Source: Bacteroidales bacterium
GTDB lineage: Bacteria; Bacteroidota; Bacteroidia; Bacteroidales; UBA3824
Direction: 5' to 3'
Length of the DNA stretch: 64,000 nt
Assembly: GCA_016286055.1 (NCBI GenBank)
Contig: JAEERW010000016.1
Location: 1 to 64,000, forward strand
This document shows positions 31,800 to 39,963 of the stretch, piece by piece; positions within the stretch are counted from its first letter, which is position 1; each line of letters starts with the position of its first letter. Both the position numbers and the translations under genes were made by a program. Under the pieces are notes generated by a model, which searched no databases, was not told where the DNA came from, and was given only the letters and a program-made list of their open reading frames with translations.

Positions 31800-33836
31800 A
31801 TGCAGCACACGTGGGACGAATTCAGAAAAGCATATGAAAACGAACAAGTAGCCAGACTCGCATTCTGCGACCTCTGCGAAGACATTATGAGGCTTAAATA
31901 TCCCGATCACAACATATTCAAATCGGTTGATATTTTAGAAAACGACAACAGCAAGGCCGATACAAACGGGAAGACTTCGGTCATTTACCTTCCGAAATTC
32001 TTCACCGACGGAGTGTCAAACTCTCGAAAAGGGCAGATCAGAAAATCGCTCAACGACAACCTGCCTTTTATGAAAGTCAACGACATCAAAAAATGGGTGC
32101 TGTTTGTACCCACGAAACTTACTTCAGAAGAATCATCGTGGTGGGAAAATTGGACTTCGAGAATCGCCAAAGAAAACGGCACCGAACTCACAATTTACGA
32201 CAGCAAAGCTATTTTCAGCCTCCTTTCTGATTTCAAAATCACAGGAAAATGGTTTCAATCCGAACACGAATACACTTCCGACGTAAAACAAGAAGGCAAC
32301 GAACTACTCGACTTCGCATTCGATATAGGCGGTATGGAAGAGGATATGGCAAAAAAAGAACCTGAAACCCACACTACTACAACAACAACCACTACCACTG
32401 TTACAACACAAACAATCAAAACCATTTCAGCACAAAAACCAGAAACTTTCGCCGCAGCTGCCATTCCAGTGGCCAATGCCGTTAGCGAAGACCCATCCGA
32501 GCCCAAAATTGAAGACCTTGAAAACACATTCAAGTTTAAACAGCTTTTCGAAGAACTCGAACTCTTGCACAAAACAAGACTCAACAAAAAACAACGTGCC
32601 ATATTCGACAAACGCCGCGAAAATAGTAAAGTGGCTAACTATCTCAACGACTTTGAGTTCGGCGACCTATCAAGCACTACAACTAGCGACCTCATCTACA
32701 AGGCCGACGCTTACGCCGCTAAAAGCCAGTACTCAAGAGCACTTTATATATTAGAGTACATAGCTTTCAAAAACCAGATTTCAGAAGACCGCAAAGACGA
32801 ACTGAATATTGGTATCACCGAAAACTGCGACAACCTCAACTTCATGTACAAAATGATGAAGGGTGACCTCCTATTCGCTTCACGCGACTTTATCAACGCA
32901 TCCGAAGAATACGAAGAGGCCGCAAACCTCAAAGACGGAGAAAACTCCGAAGCCAATTCCAAAAAATTTGAGGCACGCGGAGAAGCCCTCCTCGAAGTCG
33001 GCGACTTTGCCAACGCTGCCGAATGCTTCAAAACCGCACTCAGTTACAACGTAGCCGACGACAACCTCAAGAAACGTTACCAAATAGCCAAGTCGCTCGA
33101 CAAAGGAACCAATTTCTTCAAAAGCAAATGGCTACGCTGGCTCAACATATTCATTGCACCGTTCGCATATTGGAACGCTCGCCGCAAAGACCCAACAATT
33201 GTAGAAAACGAACACGCTAAGAAACTCCGCCGCAAAGCATGGTGGGGTGTGATAACGGTGCTTCTCCTAGTGTTCGGAGTACTTGCTATTTTCTTAATTG
33301 GCCGATACCTAGCCAACAAGGCTGTTCAGCCAGAAATTGAAACAAACGCAATTCAAACTCCGCACGAAATTCAGATTAACCTCGGCGACTACTATATGGA
33401 AAACTTCTCAAACGAGAATCCCCACTACATCGACAGCGCTATTGCTGCATACAAACGCGCCATCAGATACGACAACACCGACACCGCCGCTCAACGCAAA
33501 TACCGCAACGCTGAAAACCGCCGTATTGCTTACATTAACGAGGTTCAGAACAATATCGACAACGACACCACCTATTTCCTAAGCATGCGACGTCCTACCG
33601 AAGGTCTATGGTTGTTTAAGTATCGCTACGATAAGAGCAACCCATCGAAAGGCAAGTTTGGATACGCCGACTCTGCTATGCACGTGGTAATTCCTCCGAT
33701 GTTCGACTTCAATTACCGCAAGATGGAAGGCGCTGGCGAAACTTTCTGCAACGGGCGTGCGCTCGTTTGCCTCAAAGTGGGTCAGGATACCATTTATTTC
33801 CACATCGACAACAGAGGAAACAAGATTGAAGAATAA
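31800..33836 (+). CDS. Large TPR membrane protein with N-terminal nuclease-like domain and C-terminal WG repeat
   Basis: 678 residues. Residues 1-160 (RLKYPDHNIFKSVDI, LPKFFTDGVSNSRKGQIRKSL, KKWVLFVPTKLTSEESSWWE) resemble the restriction-endonuclease-like module that precedes TPRs in many Bacteroidota proteins. The usual Q-x-K is here L-P-K, so activity is doubtful. A threonine-run linker lies at about 184-195. Helical TPR-type repeats occupy about 240-450. One membrane helix at about 476-500 (AWWGVITVLLLVFGVLAIFL) follows a basic stretch, so the N-terminus is inside. Outside is another TPR-like unit and a WG repeat (KFGYADSAMHVVIPPMFDF). Own promoter; probably the effector or scaffold of the sigma-like cluster. 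Confidence 0.75.
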   Translation: MQHTWDEFRKAYENEQVARLAFCDLCEDIMRLKYPDHNIFKSVDILENDNSKADTNGKTSVIYLPKFFTDGVSNSRKGQIRKSLNDNLPFMKVNDIKKWVLFVPTKLTSEESSWWENWTSRIAKENGTELTIYDSKAIFSLLSDFKITGKWFQSEHEYTSDVKQEGNELLDFAFDIGGMEEDMAKKEPETHTTTTTTTTTVTTQTIKTISAQKPETFAAAAIPVANAVSEDPSEPKIEDLENTFKFKQLFEELELLHKTRLNKKQRAIFDKRRENSKVANYLNDFEFGDLSSTTTSDLIYKADAYAAKSQYSRALYILEYIAFKNQISEDRKDELNIGITENCDNLNFMYKMMKGDLLFASRDFINASEEYEEAANLKDGENSEANSKKFEARGEALLEVGDFANAAECFKTALSYNVADDNLKKRYQIAKSLDKGTNFFKSKWLRWLNIFIAPFAYWNARRKDPTIVENEHAKKLRRKAWWGVITVLLLVFGVLAIFLIGRYLANKAVQPEIETNAIQTPHEIQINLGDYYMENFSNENPHYIDSAIAAYKRAIRYDNTDTAAQRKYRNAENRRIAYINEVQNNIDNDTTYFLSMRRPTEGLWLFKYRYDKSNPSKGKFGYADSAMHVVIPPMFDFNYRKMEGAGETFCNGRALVCLKVGQDTIYFHIDNRGNKIEE

Positions 33837-33875
33837 ATCATCCTCATAGTTTTTTTCATATTTAATTTAACATTT

Positions 33876-33908
33876 AATCCCGTTTTGTAAAAAAGACGGG
33901 ATTTTTTT
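33876..33908 (+). terminator. Rho-independent terminator
   Basis: AATCCCGT (33876-33883)/ACGGGATT (33896-33903) stem and a T run. It ends the TPR/WG gene transcript. Confidence 0.85.
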
Positions 33909-33922
33909 ACACCAACAAAAAA

Positions 33923-34537
33923 ATGAACATACTACCATTCAAATCAAAAGTTCTGCTCACAGTACTAACAACAGCAATGCTCCACACCGCAGCCAAAGCC
34001 CAGACCTTTTCGGGAGGATTCACAATAGGAATAAGCGGCTGCCAGGTAGACGGCGACACACAAGGCGGCTACCACAAGCCAGGAATACGCACAGGATTCA
34101 TAGTTTCCGCACCGGCAACATCGCCGTTTGCCGTAGAATCGGGCATACTGTTTTCGTCGAAAGGAGCAATAAAAAAAACACAAGGATATACCGAATTTAA
34201 GACACTTCTCAACTATGCGGAACTACCTATGATAATAAAATATCATTTTAAGCCCAAATTTGGTGTAGAGTTAGGTATATCTTACAATCGAATAATATCA
34301 TCAAAAATTATAGAGGCAAACGGAGCTGAACAGAAGAATCCCACATTTCTAAAAAAATACGACATTGATGGAATTGCCGGATTCCGCTTATATCTTTCGC
34401 CCAAGTTTGAACTTACTGCTTCATTCGGATATAGCATCACAAAAATTACCGACGACCCTGATATGCCATATTGGAGAAACAATTTTATCAACCTTAGCAT
34501 AACCCGCCGATTCAACGGCAAAAATTCTCAGCAATGA
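33923..34537 (+). CDS. Outer-membrane beta-barrel protein, PorT/OmpA-like fold
   Basis: 204 residues. Signal peptide about 1-25 ending TAAKAQ. The mature part alternates polar and hydrophobic residues as in eight-stranded barrels (FSGGFTIGISGCQVDG, GIRTGFIVS, FAVESGILFSSKGA, LNYAELPMIIKYHF, FGVELGISYNR) and ends in a strand with aromatic or hydrophobic residues. It matches the PorT/outer membrane beta-barrel family common in Bacteroidota. Its stop overlaps the ubiX start (ATGA), suggesting coupled translation, although a functional link is not evident. Confidence 0.82.
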   Translation: MNILPFKSKVLLTVLTTAMLHTAAKAQTFSGGFTIGISGCQVDGDTQGGYHKPGIRTGFIVSAPATSPFAVESGILFSSKGAIKKTQGYTEFKTLLNYAELPMIIKYHFKPKFGVELGISYNRIISSKIIEANGAEQKNPTFLKKYDIDGIAGFRLYLSPKFELTASFGYSITKITDDPDMPYWRNNFINLSITRRFNGKNSQQ

Positions 34538-35085
34538 AAGTAACAGTAGCAATCACTGGTGCAAGCGGAACTATCTATGCCCAACGCCTCATCAATAAAT
34601 TGGAAGAGTCGTCAGAAATAGAGCAAATTGCCGTAGTATTTAGCGATAATGGACTAAAAATTTATAACACAGAGACCCTTACCCCACTCCACCAAAACGA
34701 AAAGATAAAGATATATCCCAACAACACCTTTGCAGCGCCATTTGCGTCGGGTAGTTGCACATATTCGGCATTGATAGTGTGTCCATGTTCGTGCGGCACA
34801 TTGGGCAGAATTGCCAACGGCATATCCGACTCTCTTATCACACGTGCAGCCGACGTTATGCTCAAAGAGCGCAGGAAACTGATTCTCGTTACTCGGGAAA
34901 CCCCATTAAGCCTTATACACATCCAAAATATGGAGCTAATCACGCTCGCCGGAGGCATCATTTGTCCCGCCTCTCCTTCGTTCTACTCCTCCCCTACCTC
35001 CATCGAACAGTTAGCCGACACAATTATTTACCGAATTTTATCCCTAATCGGCATAAAAAACAACGGATATAGGTGGCAAGAGTAA
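34534..35085 (+). CDS. ubiX: UbiX-type flavin prenyltransferase
   Basis: 183 residues. Makes prenylated FMN, the cofactor of UbiD-type decarboxylases. Signatures: VAITGASGTIYAQRL at the N-terminus, CTYSALIVCPCSCGTLGRIA near residue 75, SDSLITRAADVMLKERR near 100, and LVTRETPLSLIHIQNM near 116. Its start overlaps the previous stop by 4 bp. No ubiD is present in this window. Cytosolic; forms dodecamers in known members. Confidence 0.95.
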   Translation: MKVTVAITGASGTIYAQRLINKLEESSEIEQIAVVFSDNGLKIYNTETLTPLHQNEKIKIYPNNTFAAPFASGSCTYSALIVCPCSCGTLGRIANGISDSLITRAADVMLKERRKLILVTRETPLSLIHIQNMELITLAGGIICPASPSFYSSPTSIEQLADTIIYRILSLIGIKNNGYRWQE

Positions 35086-35215
35086 AAAATCACTATTTTT
35101 TATATAAAATACTATTAATAAGCGAGTTATACTTGGTTATCTAAACATATTATACATTATAAAAAAATAAAAAGATATTTTTTTTTAAAAAAAATTAAAA
35201 AAAAATGCAAAAATA

Positions 35216-35247
35216 TTTGCATTTCTCATTTTTTTTGTTTATATTTG
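35216..35247 (+). promoter_or_regulatory. Strong promoter for the lysozyme gene
   Basis: TTTG (35216-35219), a 20-nt spacer and TATATTTG (35240-35247), in a very AT-rich stretch. The predicted start is near 35254. Confidence 0.75.
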
Positions 35248-35253
35248 CAACAT

Positions 35254-35428
35254 AATTTAAAGAAATAAGTATAAGGTATTATAAAAAAGAAGTTATAATA
35301 ACAATTACAAAACCTTTAAATTATATCATAACATATCAAATACGGTTTAAAAGCCGATGCAAGTTGCCGCACAGGCATATATCTAAGGATAATACCTGAG
35401 CGATTATTTACATAAAAATTTGAGCGTT
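35254..35428 (+). other. Unusually long 5' leader of the lysozyme gene
   Basis: About 175 nt between the predicted transcript start and the ATG, long for this genome, where most leaders are 10-50 nt. The 3' half (35340-35405) is markedly more GC-rich than its surroundings and contains short complementary stretches. It could hold a regulatory RNA structure. I recognise no riboswitch class. From 35086 to 35215 I see only AT-rich DNA. Confidence 0.4.
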
Positions 35429-36058
35429 ATGAAAACTTTAATTTTAAGACTCGTAATGAGTGTCGGTTGTGTAATGCTCACAAGTAGCACCACAGCCCCC
35501 GACCCTGACAGAAGTTACTTCGATATCAGGGGCGAGTATTTTGAGGAAAAACACGCCGAGGAATCGGTAGAAAGTTACACGATTATTCCTTGTAACTCTA
35601 CAACTGGTTATTCCGACGCATTTGAAAAAACCATCGCGTTTATTAAAAAGCACGAGGGTTTCGCAGGCGGTAAGGCTTATTACTGCGCCGCCGGTTACAA
35701 GACCATTGGATACGGTCACGTGGTTAAAAGTAACGAGCACTTTAAAGACGACCGCATTACACGTCAGGAGGCTGACCGTCTTCTCCGTAGCGACCTTAGC
35801 AAGTGTATCGTTCTTGCACGTAAACATACTTCGGGTCTTACCGAACATCAGTTGATGGCGGTTGCCCACTTTATTTTCGCAAAGGGTATTGGTAGTTACC
35901 TTAAAAGTCAGTTGAAGGTGAAAATCGACAACGGCGAAAGCCCTGACGAGGAGTTCCGAAAATGGTGTAAGTATCACAAACCTGACGGTACTCTGGTAAC
36001 AAGTCAGTACAGTTTGAATATCCGAAAATGGGAGATCGAAATGTTTAACTCTGAGTAA
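35429..36058 (+). CDS. GH24 phage-type lysozyme (muramidase)
   Basis: 209 residues from ATG 35429; a TTG three codons earlier is a weaker alternative. N-terminal hydrophobic segment (LILRLVMSVGCVMLTSS) with a Cys suggests export, perhaps as a lipoprotein. GH24 hallmarks: the catalytic glutamate in KKHEGFAGG near residue 74, GYKTIGYGHVV near 88, and ITRQEADRLLRSDL near 110; a later ALxSFxFN-type block reads AVAHFIFAKG. It cleaves peptidoglycan. No holin or other phage gene is nearby. A strong terminator follows. It may be a domesticated phage enzyme used in wall remodelling or against rivals. Confidence 0.88.
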   Translation: MKTLILRLVMSVGCVMLTSSTTAPDPDRSYFDIRGEYFEEKHAEESVESYTIIPCNSTTGYSDAFEKTIAFIKKHEGFAGGKAYYCAAGYKTIGYGHVVKSNEHFKDDRITRQEADRLLRSDLSKCIVLARKHTSGLTEHQLMAVAHFIFAKGIGSYLKSQLKVKIDNGESPDEEFRKWCKYHKPDGTLVTSQYSLNIRKWEIEMFNSE

Positions 36059-36063
36059 TAAAT

Positions 36064-36096
36064 AAAAAAGCGGAATTTAAAGTTCCGCTTTTTTTA
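36064..36096. terminator. Bidirectional terminator between lysozyme and dusB
   Basis: AAGCGGAA (36068-36075)/TTCCGCTT (36083-36090) stem with a T run on the plus strand and an A run before it, so it can serve both convergent genes. Confidence 0.82.
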
Positions 36097-36099
36097 TGT

Positions 36100-37095
36100 C
36101 TATTCAAAACTGAAATCTTTGTAACGTTCGCCCACCTCGTCTAATATGGCGTTTATCGCCTCAGGGTCGGGCTCGGTAACCAGCCGCATCCTGTATGGCT
36201 TGAAATCGGGCACGCCTTTGAAATATTGCGAGTAATGACGGCGCATCTCCAACATTCCGCGTGTGTCGCCTTTCCACTGCATCGAGGTTTCCAATTGGTA
36301 CTTGGCAAGTTTCACACGTTCAGCCACAGAGGGTTCGGGCGGAAGCACGCCTGTTTCAAGATATTGGTGAACAGTTTTAAATATCCACGGACAACCTACC
36401 GCTGCCCGGCCTATCATTATGGCGTCCACTCCGTAACGGTTTCGCATTTCGGCAGCCTTTTGCGGAGAGTCAACATCGCCATTGCCAATAATGGGAATAT
36501 GCATACGGGGATTGTTTTTCACCTCACCGATGAGAGTCCAATCGGCTTCACCTTTATATAATTGCATTCGGGTGCGTCCATGAATAGCAAGCGCCTTAAT
36601 GCCAGCGTCTTGAAGGCGTTCGGCAAGAGAAACAATGATTTTTGAGTTATCGTCCCACCCGAGGCGAGTTTTCACAGTAACTGGTATAGAAGGCACGGCG
36701 GCCACCACAGCCTTAACTATCTCAATCATGAGGTCGGGGTTTTGCAAAAGTCCGGCACCGTCGCCACGAGTAGCAATCTTCTTTACAGGACAGCCGCAGT
36801 TGATATCGATCAAATCAGGTTTAAGTTCAGCAGCCATCCGCGCCGCCTCAGCCATATGGTCGGGGTCGTGTCCGTAGATTTGAATTCCAGCAGGACGCTC
36901 CGAATCTTCCAAGTGCATCTTGCGCACGGTTTTGTCGATGTTGCGCACGAGGGCTTCGCTGGCTATAAACTCAGTATAAAGCATATCAGCACCGTACATC
37001 TTGCAAATATGGCGGAAAGAAACATCTGTAACGTCCTCCATAGGTGCAAGGAACAAGGGATAACGGTCAAATTTTATATCTCCGATAGTAAACAT
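36100..37095 (-). CDS. dusB: tRNA-dihydrouridine synthase, DusB-like
   Basis: 331 residues from ATG 37095 (MFTIGDIKFDRYPLFLAPME). FMN enzyme that reduces uridines in tRNA. Motifs: APMEDVTDVSFR near residue 17, DINCGCPVKKIATRGDGAGLL near 100 with the catalytic cysteine in NCGCP, VKTRLGWDD near 141, IHGRTRMQLYKG near 170, and IPIIGNGDV near 198. A longer in-frame start (37146) is disfavoured because the extension has no counterpart in the family and lies over a possible -7 box (TTCCTTTG, 37113-37120, minus). Confidence 0.94.
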   Translation of the reverse strand: MFTIGDIKFDRYPLFLAPMEDVTDVSFRHICKMYGADMLYTEFIASEALVRNIDKTVRKMHLEDSERPAGIQIYGHDPDHMAEAARMAAELKPDLIDINCGCPVKKIATRGDGAGLLQNPDLMIEIVKAVVAAVPSIPVTVKTRLGWDDNSKIIVSLAERLQDAGIKALAIHGRTRMQLYKGEADWTLIGEVKNNPRMHIPIIGNGDVDSPQKAAEMRNRYGVDAIMIGRAAVGCPWIFKTVHQYLETGVLPPEPSVAERVKLAKYQLETSMQWKGDTRGMLEMRRHYSQYFKGVPDFKPYRMRLVTEPDPEAINAILDEVGERYKDFSFE

Positions 37096-37129
37096 CTGAA
37101 AAAAATTTTTCACAAAGGAACAAACTTTT

Positions 37130-37160
37130 TTTGAAAAAATAGCCAAAACCTATATTTTTG
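37130..37160 (+). promoter_or_regulatory. Promoter for the MscS-like channel gene
   Basis: TTTG (37130-37133), a 19-nt spacer and TATTTTTG (37153-37160). The leader is about 25 nt. Confidence 0.72.
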
Positions 37161-37191
37161 GCGTTTTATAATAACAACACATCAGTACTAT

Positions 37192-38772
37192 ATGAGCAAA
37201 ATATTCTTCGACTTATTTAAAGAGTTTTCCGACTATTTGATTTCCACCTTTACAGGATGGGGCATATCGGCAGACTGGGCGATAATTTTCAAGGGCATTA
37301 TCAATATGCTGATTATTGCCATAATATGTTTTATCAGTTACTTCATCACCAAACTGATAATCAACCGCGTGGTGCACACCATAGTAACCAAAACCGAAAA
37401 CAAGTACGACGACGAACTTGTAAAGCACAAGGTACTTGTTCCGCTGTCGCACATGGTACCCGCTGCTATCATTTACTATTTGATACAGTTTGCCATTACT
37501 GATCCCAACTGGGTGCAGCACATTCGCACAGCTTGCTATGTATACAACATATTCTCGGTGATGCTCACAGTGCTCAAAGCCCTTAACGCTGCCAACGACA
37601 TTCTCGATTCTATCATGCGCCAAAAACGTCGCAAGATGAGTTTCAAGGGGTATGCTCAGGTGGCAAAAATCATCACCATACTTATCTGCGGCATTCTTTC
37701 CATATCAATCATACTTGGCAAAAGTCCCGACGCGCTACTAACTGGACTCGCAGGTATGTCGGCAGTGCTGATGTTAGTGTTCAAGGATTCTATCTCGGGA
37801 TTTGTGGCTTCAATACAACTATCCACCATGAATATGATAAAGAAAGACGACTGGATAACAATAGCCAGCCGCAGCATAGAGGGTCACGTTATCGACATCA
37901 ACCTTACAACGGTGAAAGTGAGAAATTTTGATAACAGTATAGTAACTATTCCCACGGCATCGTTGATGAGCGAGTCGTTTATCAACTGGAGCAATATGCA
38001 AGAAACCAAAGCCCGCCGCATCAAACGCACCATACCCATTGATGCCGACAGTATCAAAACCGCCGACCAGGAATTATTAAACAAACTTAAGAAATACACC
38101 CTTCTTACCGACTACATCAAGGAACGCCAAGAGCAGATAAAAGGTGGCGACCCTAACGTGGAATTCGACAAACGCGAGCTATCAAACATAGAGTTGTTTA
38201 GAAAATACATCGAATTTTATATCCGCGCCAATTTCCAAGTGTTTAAAAAATATACTCCCACGATGGTAAAGTCAAAGAAATACAGTCGCGAGGAGTACAT
38301 TATCCACGACAAAGAGGAGTTTCTCAAAATCAACGGCGAGACGGCAGAGGAGTTTCTGGCTCAAGACGAAAACGGCAACACATACATTCAGAGTTTCGCA
38401 AAGTTTGTAAAGAGCCGAGGACAGAAGCTGGAAGTGGACAAAAAAGACCCAAAAACCTTCTACCCCGTTACCGCTTCGATAGAGAAAGACTTTGTGAACA
38501 ACGAACTTATGGGCCACACCGTTTACAACCGCATATTGGAGAAAGACGGCGTGTTTGTAGAAAACGGACACCTGATGGTACGCCAAATGCAACCCACACC
38601 CACTGGCATTCCACTTGAAATATATGCATTTACCAAGATAACAGAATGGGGAGCGTTTGAAAAAATACAGACAGCATTTTTTGAGCACCTCTTCAATGTG
38701 GTAAAAGACTTCGACCTAAAAGTATACCAGCTGTCGCCCGAAGACCGTGCGACAACAGCATTATCATATTAG
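37192..38772 (+). CDS. MscS-family mechanosensitive channel, YbdG-like
   Basis: 526 residues. Five or so membrane segments in the first 210 residues. The pore-lining MscS helix reads LTGLAGMSAVLMLVFKDSIS near residue 183, followed by the beta domain with MIKKDDWITIASRSIEGHVI and VRNFDNSIVTIPTASLMSES. The sequence KARRIKRTIPIDADSI and the long C-terminal domain follow the E. coli YbdG pattern (about 415 residues) with an enlarged cytoplasmic end. It releases solutes on osmotic downshock. The ARH gene follows 21 bp downstream, possibly on the same mRNA. Confidence 0.92.
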   Translation: MSKIFFDLFKEFSDYLISTFTGWGISADWAIIFKGIINMLIIAIICFISYFITKLIINRVVHTIVTKTENKYDDELVKHKVLVPLSHMVPAAIIYYLIQFAITDPNWVQHIRTACYVYNIFSVMLTVLKALNAANDILDSIMRQKRRKMSFKGYAQVAKIITILICGILSISIILGKSPDALLTGLAGMSAVLMLVFKDSISGFVASIQLSTMNMIKKDDWITIASRSIEGHVIDINLTTVKVRNFDNSIVTIPTASLMSESFINWSNMQETKARRIKRTIPIDADSIKTADQELLNKLKKYTLLTDYIKERQEQIKGGDPNVEFDKRELSNIELFRKYIEFYIRANFQVFKKYTPTMVKSKKYSREEYIIHDKEEFLKINGETAEEFLAQDENGNTYIQSFAKFVKSRGQKLEVDKKDPKTFYPVTASIEKDFVNNELMGHTVYNRILEKDGVFVENGHLMVRQMQPTPTGIPLEIYAFTKITEWGAFEKIQTAFFEHLFNVVKDFDLKVYQLSPEDRATTALSY

Positions 38773-38793
38773 CAACCAATAAACTATACCATT

Positions 38794-39555
38794 ATGTTAG
38801 GAGCAATCATAGGCGATATAATAGGTTCGCGTTTCGAGTACGGCGGGCGCAACATGCCCAACTTCCAACTCTTTACGCCAGAGTGCGACATTACCGACGA
38901 CACCATCTGCACAGTTGCCATTGCCGACGCCATAATCAACGGTGCAGACTACGGCGAATCCCTTATAAAATGGTGCAACAAATATCCGTTTCCACTGGGA
39001 GGATACGGCAGCAAGCTTACAGCGTGGCTCAAAAGCACCCAGCAAAAAGCCTACGATAGTTGGGGCAACGGCTCGGCAATGCGTGTGAGCGCCATAGGCT
39101 GGGCGTTCGATTCGGAACTCAAAACAGCAAAAGAGGCAACCAAATCGGCAAAACCCACACACAGTCATCCCGAAGGTATAAAAGGAGCTGTTTGCGTTGC
39201 CGACCTGATATTTTTACTCCGCACAAAAAGGATAGTAAAAGCAGACGTTGCCGACATTGTAAAAGAGCGCTTTGATTACAACATGCCAGTGCTCAGCGAT
39301 GTAAAAGGTATGCACGACAGCTGTATGGAAACAGTTCCGCAAGCCATTGAGTGCTTTTTAGAAGCCGAGAGTTTTGAAAGCACCATCCGCAAAGCGGTAG
39401 AGATAGGCGGCGACACCGACACCACAGCAGCCATAGCTGGTTCAATAGCGGAAGCCTACTATCCTATACCTCAGGATATTAAAGAGAAAGCTTTGAAGTA
39501 TCTCGACAACGACATGAAAGCCATAGTAGCCGAATTTTTTGCAAAATTCAGATAG
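38794..39555 (+). CDS. ADP-ribosylglycohydrolase (DraG/ARH-like)
   Basis: 253 residues. Removes ADP-ribose from proteins or nucleic acids using two magnesium ions. Metal-site motifs are intact: GAIIGDIIGSRFE near residue 3, TDDTICTVAI near 30, GNGSAMRVS near 91, SHPEGIKGA near 122, and GGDTDTTAAIAGSIAEAYY near 206. Cytosolic. No ADP-ribosyltransferase is visible in this window, so the substrate is unknown. Confidence 0.94.
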   Translation: MLGAIIGDIIGSRFEYGGRNMPNFQLFTPECDITDDTICTVAIADAIINGADYGESLIKWCNKYPFPLGGYGSKLTAWLKSTQQKAYDSWGNGSAMRVSAIGWAFDSELKTAKEATKSAKPTHSHPEGIKGAVCVADLIFLLRTKRIVKADVADIVKERFDYNMPVLSDVKGMHDSCMETVPQAIECFLEAESFESTIRKAVEIGGDTDTTAAIAGSIAEAYYPIPQDIKEKALKYLDNDMKAIVAEFFAKFR

Positions 39556-39963
39556 CTAGGCAACAACGCCGTTAAAACTGAATATATCGGAGCGAAGGCC
39601 AAGTCAATTAAGAATAAACAAAGGATATTGAGATATTAAAAATATACACAAAACTTGCCAAATAGTAACATAAAGACTTATATAATATAAGTATACAAGT
39701 ATAAATAAAAACTAAATGTATCCAATTGTTAACTAAAATAATATTACAAATGTAAAAACATAAAACAAACAACCTAATAAACAACTACTTAGCTAATATT
39801 AAAACAAGGTAAATGTGAATTAAATATCCAAAACACTATCCGTGTTTATCTTAACGAATTATTAGAAAAACAAAAACAAAAAGGTAAATTTTAAAAAAAA
39901 CGACAAAAACTAAGATAATTTATATAACTTCGTATTTTGAAAAAATAGTGCGTCAAGGGAAAT
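39556..39963. other. AT-rich non-coding stretch of 408 bp
   Basis: No ORF, tRNA or terminator seen. A minus-strand TAnnTTTG box lies at 39747-39754 but leads nowhere evident. Upstream of the next gene there is only a weak -7-like TAACTTCG near 39923, so its promoter is uncertain. Confidence 0.5.

Noticed and set aside
32370..32420. ACN-rich stretch resembling a microsatellite
   Set aside because: It encodes a threonine-run linker with varied codons in an intact frame; no exact repeat unit.
35420..35428. TTG start for the lysozyme
   Set aside because: ATG 35429 gives a normal signal sequence; TTG adds only three residues.
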